Shown one piece after another: positions 16,932 to 24,496 of a stretch of 64,000 nucleotides of DNA. The DNA is from CAZDWZ01 sp964509425 (GTDB taxonomy: Bacteria > Bdellovibrionota_C > UBA2361 > SZUA-149 > CAZDWZ01). The position numbers and the translations under genes were made by a program. The stretch's first letter is position 1. Every line of letters starts with the position of its first letter. The notes under the pieces are model-generated. The model was not told the origin of the DNA and searched no databases. It was given only the letters and a program-made list of their open reading frames with translations. The stretch covers positions 1 to 64,000 of the forward strand of contig CAZDWZ010000018.1 of the NCBI GenBank assembly GCA_964509425.1, read 5' to 3'.

Positions 16932-17359
16932 CAAGAATTTTTACTCAGATAAGGAATGTAAAGTAACATGCCGTCTATGCGGCGAGCGGGATTTTAGGTC
17001 TCTCATAGAATAATCGCAAACTTGGATAAATGCGGGTACATATTGCATTTCCGTTTCGGAACTCGCCGCCCGCCATTCGCTCAAGGTATTCGATAGGTTT
17101 CTTTTGGGCGAAGATTGCGAAACTCGATCGCGTTTGATCAAGGCGCTATTCGAAGCTACTTCCCGATAAACTCCAAATCTTCGGACTGATTAAACAGCCC
17201 GAGACAATTATGTTTCTGAGTCGAACTCTCGGTCGAAAGATGCTCGTTCATTTCCGCCGACTCTTGTGAAACTTTCTTGAATGTCTTTCTTACGCAACGT
17301 TTACTGGCCCTCCGCTCTTCATAACGATCTTGCGGCGTCGAAACCTGAGGAGAAGAGCA

Positions 17360-17947
17360 ATGATCATAACCCTTTCCACCAATCGCTCCGGAGAGACTGC
17401 GGCTGCACGCACCTTCCCGGAGGCCGAACCCCATTCCCCAGTCTCACTAGAACTGCCGGACGCTGCGCCAAAACTAAAAGCATTCGACCCGAAGACTGCG
17501 GATACGGCAGCGTTTCGGAAGCTCCGAGGCGAAACGGCCGAAGCATGGGACAATGAAATGGTCGCAACGATGCAAGTTGCACGACAGACCGGTCTTGATG
17601 CTTTTATCAAGGCGGTCGATGAGGTCAGAACGGTCGGAATGGAGAAAGGAAAAGCAGGGCTCAAGAAACAGTATCAAAAGGCGTTTCCCGAAGTCGATTT
17701 CACCAAGCCGGTGACAACACGTTCTACAAATGGAACCGGCGACTTCGTGCTAACCGTGGAACAAGGTGGAAAATCCTACACCTCCAAAGATCCGGCCATC
17801 ATCCGTGCCGAGGCGCTTTATGCATTCTTAGCACATGCGGACACCACAGGCGCACGAGAGGGCATTCCGAAGGGTTTCGCACCTTCGGCGGTCGAGGCAT
17901 TGCGGCTTCGACTTCATGAGCGGAAGGAGTTTGAAAGCAAGAAGTGA
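17360..17947 (+). CDS. Paralogous family protein, copy 2
   Basis: A 195-residue soluble protein, paralog of 13647-14240 (see shared blocks there). ATG at 17360 has GGAG 7 nt upstream, a better start than the in-frame one 30 nt earlier. It keeps KAFDPKTADTAAF, VARQTGLDAFIK, AFPEVDFT, LTVEQGGKSYTSK and PKGFAPSAVEALRLRLHERK. The last 13 residues, LRLHERKEFESKK, are identical in the remnant at 61259. No signal sequence. The stop codon is followed after 22 bp by the convergent zinc-ribbon protein gene. Being duplicated at least twice and kept in frame, the family probably has a selected, perhaps dose-related or conflict-related role, but that is speculation. Confidence 0.78.
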   Translation: MIITLSTNRSGETAAARTFPEAEPHSPVSLELPDAAPKLKAFDPKTADTAAFRKLRGETAEAWDNEMVATMQVARQTGLDAFIKAVDEVRTVGMEKGKAGLKKQYQKAFPEVDFTKPVTTRSTNGTGDFVLTVEQGGKSYTSKDPAIIRAEALYAFLAHADTTGAREGIPKGFAPSAVEALRLRLHERKEFESKK

Positions 17948-17969
17948 TCTGAACTGGCCGTCCAGAACA

Positions 17970-18536
17970 TCACTTCTTCTTCAAGATGACTCTCCCCGGT
18001 GTAGTCATCTGCTTCGTTTTTGAATCGTCTTTCGCTTTCGGCGGAGGAGTCGGTGTTGCAGTTGGAGTCGCCGTAGGAGATGGAATAATGAGCTGACTCT
18101 CTTCGATTCTAGAGCCATCCGGCGGCGGAGATGGGAGCGCACCTTCCGCCCTTTCGGCCTCAGCTTTAGCTACCGGCTGTGCGGCCATTAACCGCTCGTT
18201 CGGCATAACGCGGTCCGCCGCAGCCGTTGAAGCTGCGAGAGTTGTCGCCGCAAAAATGATTCCAGCAGCAAACAGATTTCGCTCCGCCGGTTCCGCCGTG
18301 ATCACGCGGCCATCAGCATCTCGAGAGATCGAAGCGCATATCTCTCCGCCGGTCTCGCGAAAGAGCTTCGCGATCTGCTTGGCGGACAGCTTTGAGAAAT
18401 CATGTACTTTCTTCTCGCACCGATCGCAGAACCAGCCGGACTCTTGGACTGTCGCGGTTTCATAGAAATTCTTAATTGGGCAAGGGTCTACAAGCTCGAT
18501 CCGATCGAGAATTTTAAGAGCTTTTTTTCCGCGCAT
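17970..18536 (-). CDS. Zinc-ribbon-like membrane protein with TPT-rich tail
   Basis: A 188-residue protein. ATG at 18536 follows GGAGG with 6-nt spacing. The N-terminal 70 residues contain VDPCPIKNF, then WFCDRCEKKVHDFSKLSA, then ETGGEICASISRDADGRVIT. This C..CxxC...DFSxL...C pattern is the small cysteine domain found before membrane helices in many Myxococcota, Acidobacteriota and Bacteroidota proteins, where it probably binds zinc. A single transmembrane helix follows (LFAAGIIFAATTLAASTAA), then a Pro/Thr/Ser tail (PSPTATPTATPTPPPKAK) expected in the periplasm. Such tails usually span the periplasm and may carry a carboxypeptidase-like or TonB-like domain, absent here. The cytosolic zinc domain plus an exported tail suggests a small transmembrane adaptor. 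Confidence 0.75.
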   Translation of the reverse strand: MRGKKALKILDRIELVDPCPIKNFYETATVQESGWFCDRCEKKVHDFSKLSAKQIAKLFRETGGEICASISRDADGRVITAEPAERNLFAAGIIFAATTLAASTAAADRVMPNERLMAAQPVAKAEAERAEGALPSPPPDGSRIEESQLIIPSPTATPTATPTPPPKAKDDSKTKQMTTPGRVILKKK

Positions 18537-18734
18537 GGATAACCTCCGTTGAAACTTGGAGGTTAGACTGGTGGCAGCCACGTTAAGTTCAGCGCGATAA
18601 AAAAATGCTAAACCTTTGCAATGTTAGGCTCATAATTTCTATCTCGGGACGGGGGCGAGCGGGGTTTCGGGGTCCGAGGTTTGAGGGCGCGGTGAAACTC
18701 GCGGGCGACAACGAAGTTCCAATTGTTGTTCAAC

Positions 18735-18754
18735 GGCAAGCGGCGGCGCTTGCC
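18735..18754. terminator. Hairpin downstream of module F
   Basis: Perfect 8-bp stem GGCAAGCG / CGCTTGCC with 4-nt loop, 20 nt past the minus-strand stop of module F. No U-tract. Confidence 0.5.
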
Positions 18755-18774
18755 ATCGAATTCTGGAGGCTTTG

Positions 18775-19818
18775 TCAGCTCAGCCACCAGAAATGAACCT
18801 TTCCTTTCTGCGAGAGTTCCCGGCAGATGCTCCACATCGGCCCCGAGATCTTGCTGAAGCCATCGACCGCCTTCCCTTTCGGGTAGGCGCTCAGCGTGGC
18901 AAGCAGCGGATACGGGGAGCCGAAGGGATCGGTGGTAACATCCTGAATCACGCGGGAAGTCGAGCCGTGGTTGGAGAAGAACTTGAGGAAAGTGCAGAGT
19001 GCGCTGTAGCTGGAGTCGGTGGAAACTCCGAAGCCATGGGTGTCGATCTTCCACCACTCACTTGCGACCCCCGTCCGAAACCACGCGACACCGGGCGGCA
19101 TCGTACGAGCGGCCGTCCGCTTCTCTTTCACCGACCAACCCGCGGGGTCGATGAGCACGAGGTACGCCGAGTCGCCTTGGTGGAACACCACCAGCCGAGA
19201 TGAGGTCGATTTTTTGACCCTCAGGCGGAAGTTCTCCACCAACTTCAAGATCCCGGCCGAACTTGTCACCGACGGTGTCGTGTCTTCTGCGATGCAAAAC
19301 AGCCAGACCACGCCATTTGCCTCGTCCTTCAGCGCTTGCACCTCCCGATCGAGAATTCTCGTTGCTTCGCGGTCTCGGGAGCAGGCGATCATCGTGTCGA
19401 ACACCGGAACCATCGTCGATCGGAACAGTGGGTGAGCTTTGTAGAGGTCGGCCACCTTGAACTGTCCGTAGAGCCGTTCCATGCCGACTCCCCCAGCCCT
19501 CCACTGTCGGAGCTGCGCCGCGTCGGGGCCGCTCGCGCTGAAGAGCGTCGGGTAGAAGCCGAAGCCGGTCTTCCCGACTGCCGGGTCGCCCTCCTGATTG
19601 TCATTGAACCAGATGAGCGGGACATCGAGCATCATATCGACGGGTGTCGAGTATGACCACCCTACCCAGTTCCCACCGGTTTGCGTCAAGTCGAAGAACT
19701 CCGTGCGATAGCCTGCGGGGCTTGCTTCGACCGGGACAAAGCCCTCGGCACTGCAGCCGTCGGCTATCGACTTCAACAAGGCCACAATCGCTAAGTCGAA
19801 TGCTGTGAGGTCGTCCAT
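18775..19818 (-). CDS. Hypothetical protein (module F)
   Basis: A 347-residue soluble protein with mixed alpha/beta character; no recognised family. ATG at 19818 has GGAG 9 nt upstream. Visible features: an N-terminal helix (FDLAIVALLKSIADGCSAEG), a strand-rich Gly/Trp segment (GGNWVGWSYSTPVDMMLDVP, IWFNDNQEGD), a central basic-acidic helix (REATRILDREVQALKDEA) and a C-terminal part with alternating hydrophobics and several Trp. LVVFHQGDSAYLVLID looks like a core beta hairpin. No nuclease, protease or nucleotide-binding signature is seen. It is among the two largest soluble module proteins, with strongly C/G-ending codons, and is followed by a perfect hairpin. Confidence 0.75.
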   Translation of the reverse strand: MDDLTAFDLAIVALLKSIADGCSAEGFVPVEASPAGYRTEFFDLTQTGGNWVGWSYSTPVDMMLDVPLIWFNDNQEGDPAVGKTGFGFYPTLFSASGPDAAQLRQWRAGGVGMERLYGQFKVADLYKAHPLFRSTMVPVFDTMIACSRDREATRILDREVQALKDEANGVVWLFCIAEDTTPSVTSSAGILKLVENFRLRVKKSTSSRLVVFHQGDSAYLVLIDPAGWSVKEKRTAARTMPPGVAWFRTGVASEWWKIDTHGFGVSTDSSYSALCTFLKFFSNHGSTSRVIQDVTTDPFGSPYPLLATLSAYPKGKAVDGFSKISGPMWSICRELSQKGKVHFWWLS

Positions 19819-19851
19819 CTGCTTTTAGCTCCGTGGAGGATTGTGTCGAAA

Positions 19852-19875
19852 ACGGAAGGAAGCGGGTGCGTCCGT
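19852..19875. promoter_or_regulatory. Weak hairpin upstream of module F
   Basis: ACGGA-N14-TCCGT about 20 nt upstream of the GGAG site of module F. Short stem, low weight. The rest of 19819-20159 shows no gene. Confidence 0.25.
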
Positions 19876-20159
19876 AAAACCAAACGCGCCGCCGCTTTCC
19901 ATTGAAGAATCGAGCCCACGACAAAAGCGGGATCGAACCCTCGAATGAAAAGCAGAAAAGTTTAATCGATCTGAGAACGACAAAGAGCGGGCCGGCGGGG
20001 AGCCGGGCAATTAGGCAGAATATTCAATTTTGCGGCAGATTTGCAAATTCGACGGCTTCGAGCGGGCAGAAATCATGGGACTTTTTCTCACACTTCACGG
20101 CGAACTCGAATAAAAGCGTGGCTCTACGACTACGGGCGAATAATGTTGGTGAGACCAGC

Positions 20160-20498
20160 ATGACTGAATCACCCTCCATTAAAGAAAGATCTCTTCGCTA
20201 CCTCCGGGCAACTATCAACTTCTTTGTCTCCCTCCTAGTTCTTCTCTTGCTTAACGTGGCATTCTTCGAGCCCAGTTTGCAGCTTGCGACCGCCCTGGGA
20301 ATTGTCCGGCCAGGCTTTAGCGTCGATGGACAGGGTATGATCGGAATGGTTTTTTCCGGACCACTCGCATGCTTTCTAGCATGGAAGTACTTTCTGATGA
20401 TGGCAGCGAAGAGGATGCGATGGCAGGTAATCGGAATCGGAGGCGCCGCTGCCATTGCGATTTCTGTTCGCACCTTCTATCGGTATTTCGTGTTCTAA
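20160..20498 (+). CDS. Small membrane protein
   Basis: A 112-residue integral membrane protein. ATG at 20160 has GGTGAG 6 nt upstream; longer in-frame starts add a 86-residue low-complexity sequence with no support. Three hydrophobic segments are visible: INFFVSLLVLLLLNVAFF, MIGMVFSGPLACFLAWKYFL and VIGIGGAAAIAISVRTFY. Basic residues (KERSLRYLR at the start, AAKRMRWQ between segments 2 and 3) suggest an N-in orientation. Unknown family; host-like codon use. Confidence 0.6.
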   Translation: MTESPSIKERSLRYLRATINFFVSLLVLLLLNVAFFEPSLQLATALGIVRPGFSVDGQGMIGMVFSGPLACFLAWKYFLMMAAKRMRWQVIGIGGAAAIAISVRTFYRYFVF

Positions 20499-20687
20499 AA
20501 TGAAACTCGCACGTAGGCGGATGGCACAACGCCTCACACCGATAAATCACTTCTCCATCCAAAACTCGTCACATCCCTCTCCACGACACGACACCCACAA
20601 CAAACTCGAATATCCGTAACTATTCGAACTATCCCCACCTTCCGATCTTTTCTTTTCTCAAACGGGAATCCACGCAGACACGGTTTT

Positions 20688-20741
20688 GCGGCGGTGGAAT
20701 TCCAGATTTCTCCGTCGCACTGAGTGGTATCGACCCATACC
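20688..20741. promoter_or_regulatory. Two leader hairpins of module G
   Basis: GCGGCGG-N17-CCGTCGC (one wobble, 20688-20718) and GGTAT-N6-ATACC (20726-20741). The second ends about 6 nt before the AAAGGGA ribosome site. Confidence 0.4.
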
Positions 20742-20757
20742 GAACGAAAGGGAACCC

Positions 20758-21468
20758 ATGTCGAGGCATCGGGAAGTGCGAGGGCTACTGGTACTGCTCG
20801 TCGCGCTCATAGTCGTCCCAGCTCTGATCTGGCTCACCGACCAGCGGGTCCCTCGGAACGAGGCAGACCCGTACGCGGCGCGTCTTCACGCGCTGGACGT
20901 CAACGCACGGGTGGTCGCGTACCTGAGCGCGTACCAGTCGCTGCTCCCGTTCATCGAAGACGCGAAGAACCTGTTCAAGCTCGAGATCGATGAGAACTGG
21001 CATCCGCAGGGCGTCCGGGCGGCGATCAAGGAGTCAAACGGCGATGTTGCCCTCGCGCTCACGAGGGCGATAGATGAACGTAAGTGGCGGCTCACGCAAC
21101 TCGGAGAGGCGTTGGCTCAAGCGGCCCTTCCCGACGGCGAGGGACGGCGGAAGCTGATCGACCAGCTCGAGAGCGATCGGCAGAAACGGGACGAGATGCG
21201 TGTGTTCATCAGCTCCGAAATCGACAAGGTCCACGCGGAGTACCTCGAGGAATCGATTCGCATCCTCGGTGCGAAAGGTCAGGTCGGTGACAGTAAAGTC
21301 GATGCGCTGTTGAAAGATAGCATCGCGGTTCGTTGGGACTTTCTGCTACTCGACCTACGGTGGCAGGTAAGGCAGTTGACCTTGCATCGGCTCGACCCGG
21401 AGAATTATCCGGATGGGCCCGCGCCGACGCAAGGGATTCTCGATAGTGCACAGTTCCCGAAGAAGTGA
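20758..21468 (+). CDS. Single-pass membrane protein with helical exterior domain (module G)
   Basis: A 236-residue protein of unknown family. ATG at 20758 has AAAGGGA upstream. A basic start (MSRHREVRG) precedes one transmembrane helix (LLVLLVALIVVPALIWL), after which about 200 residues are expected outside the membrane. These are almost entirely helical and charged, with coiled-coil-like stretches (REWKLTQLGEALAQAAL type, KLIDQLESDRQKRDEMRVF, EIDKVHAEYLEESIRIL) and a final helix WDFLLLDLRWQVRQLTLHRL. No catalytic motif. C/G-ending codons and flanking hairpins mark it as a module. It is 670 bp from module H in the same direction. Confidence 0.72.
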   Translation: MSRHREVRGLLVLLVALIVVPALIWLTDQRVPRNEADPYAARLHALDVNARVVAYLSAYQSLLPFIEDAKNLFKLEIDENWHPQGVRAAIKESNGDVALALTRAIDERKWRLTQLGEALAQAALPDGEGRRKLIDQLESDRQKRDEMRVFISSEIDKVHAEYLEESIRILGAKGQVGDSKVDALLKDSIAVRWDFLLLDLRWQVRQLTLHRLDPENYPDGPAPTQGILDSAQFPKK

Positions 21469-21521
21469 AAAAGTAGATTTGCGCCCTCCGAAGCTCGTCG
21501 CATCGGGAACCCGTCTTTAAC

Positions 21522-21564
21522 GCGGGCGTCTACACAGTGAGGTTTACACTGCGTGGACGTCCGC
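21522..21564. terminator. Long hairpin after module G
   Basis: An 18-bp stem, 15 Watson-Crick pairs and 3 G-U, left arm GCGGGCGTCTACACAGTG, loop AGGTTTA. It lies 54 nt past the stop codon. An additional GTTCCCGA / TCGGGAAC pair spans the stop region. From here to 22025 (about 460 bases) no gene is visible; a small perfect palindrome GATTCTC-A-GAGAATC lies near 21955. Confidence 0.55.
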
Positions 21565-22025
21565 CAAAGTGGCGCGCGAGTGAGAGACAAAGCGCGAACA
21601 ATCAACAAGCAGGAGCAGAGCGGGACCGAGAACGTCATTCAATCCTTCCTTGCAAATACCTGGAGAGCATTGTCGCCCGTATGAGATTCGCAATCATTTC
21701 GTAATGCAAAGTTGCTCACCACCATCACGTGACGTTGTTCTTGTGAATTTTCGCACGAGGACTTGAGGTTCTGACGCGATGTTCGCAGCAAAGAATCAAA
21801 CCGAAACATTGAAGTGAGTTGGTGGAAATGTTAAACATTCCTTCTCCGTTCTCCTACTCTTAGACCCGTGTAGCCGGCTTCCCTCCTTTCTCTGTCCTTG
21901 GTTAATTCTTCGTTTGCCTTCTGCGTTTCTATTCTTCGGGAAGCCTGAATCCAGATTCTCAGAGAATCCGAATTGAAAAAGAAATCGCTTTCTCCCGCGA
22001 ATCTGGAACATCAATATTTTTTACT

Positions 22026-22121
22026 CTGGGCGACGTTCGATAGTTGACGACCAAAACTGTTGATTTGCTCTCGCACGTCGCTCAGAACAATAGGTCGAGT
22101 TCAGCCAGTGCACACCGGCTG
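22026..22121. promoter_or_regulatory. Leader hairpins of module H
   Basis: An outer 10-bp stem CTGGGCGACG / CGTCGCTCAG (22026-22085, one wobble) with a 40-nt loop, then CAGCC-N10-GGCTG (22102-22121). The latter ends 9 nt before the GGGAAGGA ribosome site. Confidence 0.45.
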
Positions 22122-22141
22122 ACTGACTCGGGAAGGACAGC

Positions 22142-22708
22142 ATGAATCGAGAGCTCTGGATCGTGGCGCTGCTGCTATTCTCTGCAGCCTGCGCATACCT
22201 CGCCGCCGAGGTACTCCGTCGTGTCCGCCGCACAAAAGCAACTCCGCTCACCGCAAAAGAGGAGCAAACCGCCCTCGCGATCGCCTTCCTGAAAACCGCC
22301 CTCGAGTCGCTCCGCCGCCTCCAAGACCGCAGCAGCCAGAACTACCTCGACGCGTGGATGTTCTGCGTCCGCGCAGCGGTGCAGTTGGAAGCGGCTGTGT
22401 TCTCCCTCCGGCACGAGATGCACCTCGCTGGAACCTCCATGGACCGAGACACCGCGTTCGGGATCGTGATCAACGAAGTGTGGCGGCACGTCTACGGGCG
22501 TTCCCCCGAATCCGCCGAGATCGGTGGAGCTTCGTTGAAATGGCGCTGCGTCCTCAGCCTCGAATCGGACGTCAATGATGTCCTTGAGCTGCAGGAACAG
22601 CTGATCGAGCGCCGGAACGAGGCGGACGCCAGGGAACTCGCGGCACGGATGATGGATAGTGAGATCCGTTTGCTGCGGCTCTTCCGGCTCGAATTCCCGG
22701 AGCGATGA
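22142..22708 (+). CDS. Membrane-anchored helical protein (module H)
   Basis: A 188-residue protein of unknown family. ATG at 22142 follows GGGAAGGA with about 4-nt spacing. One N-terminal transmembrane helix (LWIVALLLFSAACAYLAAEVL) is followed by a basic segment (RRVRRTK), so the remaining 150 residues are probably cytosolic. They form long helices (TALAIAFLKTALESLRRLQD, AAVQLEAAVFSLRHEMHLAG, LQEQLIERRNEADARELAAR, IRLLRLFRLEFPER). No known motif. Codons end almost always in C or G, the clearest example of the module bias. Followed by a perfect 12-bp hairpin. Confidence 0.74.
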   Translation: MNRELWIVALLLFSAACAYLAAEVLRRVRRTKATPLTAKEEQTALAIAFLKTALESLRRLQDRSSQNYLDAWMFCVRAAVQLEAAVFSLRHEMHLAGTSMDRDTAFGIVINEVWRHVYGRSPESAEIGGASLKWRCVLSLESDVNDVLELQEQLIERRNEADARELAARMMDSEIRLLRLFRLEFPER

Positions 22709-22748
22709 TCACAATTCTACAATCCTGAAGCGGCGATCTTATCAGGGA

Positions 22749-22778
22749 GGGGCATCTTGGAATCAGCCAAGATGCCCC
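22749..22778. terminator. Perfect hairpin after module H
   Basis: GGGGCATCTTGG / CCAAGATGCCCC, loop AATCAG, preceded by CCTGA-N13-TCAGG. The arms share CATCTTG / CAAGATG with the REP-like palindromes at 36574, 48231 and 61004, so this may be a related element. No U-tract on either strand. Confidence 0.6.
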
Positions 22779-22845
22779 ACACACAGCGTTCTAAGATGTT
22801 CCTGATTCGCTAGGCGTAAGCGCTCTCAGAGTCTCAGACGCTTAT

Positions 22846-23289
22846 TTATTCGAATTCTTCCTCATGAAATTCGTTTGTGCCTCGCCCACCCTGCAACCGC
22901 TGCTCGCGCTCGGCGGCACGAAGCTGCACCCGGCGGATCTTTCCTGATATGGTTTTCGGGAGGTCCGTGAATTCGATGCGGCGAATTCGTTGATAAGGTG
23001 AAAGTCGTTCCCTCGCAAAACGAAGTATGGCCTCCGCTACTTCTTTGCTCGGCTGAACTCCAGAGCGGCGAGACATATCCGCAAACGAGATCTTCTCTTC
23101 CGACCCGTCCTCTTCGACAATCCAGAGAGCAGTGCGCTCATCGTGGCGGCCGACCGCATCGAAATAATCAAGAGCCCAGTTAAACTCGGAGAGTACAGGC
23201 CAGCGGAAATCACGAAAGGCGCGGATATAGTCCAGACGATGCTGGAAAAGGAAGTCGCCGGCTTGAAGAAATCTTTCGCCTGGCGTCAT
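22846..23289 (-). pseudogene. Acyl-CoA synthetase (AMP-binding) with the middle deleted
   Basis: A 147-codon open frame that starts with a good ribosome site (GGGAGAGG before ATG 23289). Residues 1-76 match the N-terminal end of long AMP-forming acyl-CoA synthetases (FRDFRWPVLSEFNWALDYFD, RTALWIVEEDGSEEKISFAD). The next residues jump to the C-terminal end of the same family (PSKEVAEAILRFARERLSPY, then ELPKTISGKIRR-type DLPKTISGKIRRVQLR with the catalytic lysine). About 400 residues, including the ATP-binding loop and substrate pocket, are missing, while the frame is kept. The product cannot be an active ligase. Junction near 23058. It may still be translated. Confidence 0.8.
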
Positions 23290-23394
23290 GCCTCTCCCAA
23301 TAGACCCGTCTGGGGAGTTCGTCTAGTGCTATCCAAGAATGCCCGGAGGTTAGCATGAGGGAGCTGCAGATCCGGCGGATGTCGCTGCCGCACT

Positions 23395-24342
23395 TTACGA
23401 AGTAGACACGCCAGCCTGATTCACGACACCGAACGGAATATGCACCGAAGGGACTACGGAGCTCGCTGCTTCGAGATGACGAGTTTGGTCATCGAAGAAG
23501 ATATGGGGCTTCAGCGTGCTCAGAATTTTTCCTTTTTCGATACCGCCCAAAAAGAAGGCGTCATTGGCCATGACGCCCCAACTCTTCAGCGTCTTTAGTG
23601 CTCGCTCATGGGATGGAGCGTTCCTCGCCGTAATAATCGAGACTCGAATTCGGTTCGTGTACCCCGGATTACTTCTTCGATGTCCTTCCTCAACTGATTG
23701 AATCTTCGAAATTCGCACGAAAAATTCCTTCAATGGACCTGGATTATGAGGCTGCAGCACGTTAGCGACCTCATGCTCGTGAAAAGCCGCGAGCCCCCCT
23801 CGCTGGTAAACATTCTCGGCCTCGTCTCCGGCGAGAACGCCGTCGAAGTCAAAAGCAATTCGAAGACTCCTGTCGCTTTCATCATCCTCAAACACGGACT
23901 CGAGCACCTGTCCCGCGGGATGACCTTTCAGGATCGCGGCTTCAACATCGCTTTTTTGCGCAGAGAGAAACAACGCGATGTTCAACGCGGGGATGAATTC
24001 ATAGGGAGACTTCCCCTGCATGAAAATTGCCCGGCTGATATTCAGCCCGTAGTGCTCTATCGTCTTCATCACCCGAAGCCCGGTGTCGGGGTCATTCCTG
24101 GATAGCAGCACCACCTCGACCAGCGGATCGGTGGGGCTCGGCGACAAATCATTGATCGCGAGAAGTCGACTTACGAACGGAAATGCAATGCCCTTGGGAA
24201 GCGGATTTGCAAGATTTGCTTCTTGGAACTTTCGGTATTCCTCTTCTCCGTCTCTGGCGAACACGGCATCAGATTCGCGAAGATCAAAAACCGCGCTTGA
24301 GGCGACTCCTATGACGAGGCGGTTCTCAAGTTCGTACGGCAC
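23395..24342 (-). CDS. 5'-nucleotidase (cytosolic IA-like family)
   Basis: A 315-residue cytosolic enzyme of the 5-nucleotidase family (Pfam PF06189 type), which dephosphorylates nucleoside monophosphates in purine and pyrimidine salvage. Hallmarks are the opening LVIGVASSAVFDLRESD, FPFVSRLLAIN, VEVVLLSRNDPDTGLRVMKTIEHYGL, the HAD-like catalytic DxD in RIAFDFDGVLAGDEAE (about residue 160), ITARNAPSHERALKTLKSWG and the metal-binding GIEKGKIL...HIFFDDQ. The length equals that of the family and all motifs are intact. Start ATG 24342; a slightly upstream frame extension is possible. The neighbouring ligase remnant suggests no operon. Confidence 0.9.
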   Translation of the reverse strand: MPYELENRLVIGVASSAVFDLRESDAVFARDGEEEYRKFQEANLANPLPKGIAFPFVSRLLAINDLSPSPTDPLVEVVLLSRNDPDTGLRVMKTIEHYGLNISRAIFMQGKSPYEFIPALNIALFLSAQKSDVEAAILKGHPAGQVLESVFEDDESDRSLRIAFDFDGVLAGDEAENVYQRGGLAAFHEHEVANVLQPHNPGPLKEFFVRISKIQSVEEGHRRSNPGYTNRIRVSIITARNAPSHERALKTLKSWGVMANDAFFLGGIEKGKILSTLKPHIFFDDQTRHLEAASSVVPSVHIPFGVVNQAGVSTS

Positions 24343-24496
24343 AGTGACTCCCCTTTAAGCCGAATCCGATTTCAATCTCGATTCGCGCGAATTTTTCCCC
24401 AGGCAAAAGGAGTAAGATCCTACCCGAAATCGGATGAGGATGGTAGCCCATGGAGCGGGAGTCGGTACTGAGGAAGGAGCGAACGGTGACAGTTGA

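Noticed and set aside
19925..19950. GGTTCGATCCC-like T-arm of a tRNA on the minus strand
   Set aside because: The T-stem does not pair and no D-arm, anticodon arm or acceptor stem can be drawn around it.
21522..21564. Imperfect hairpins after module genes as integron attC sites
   Set aside because: They lack the conserved GTTRRRY / RYYYAAC ends, and no integrase gene is present. They read as terminators or leader hairpins instead.
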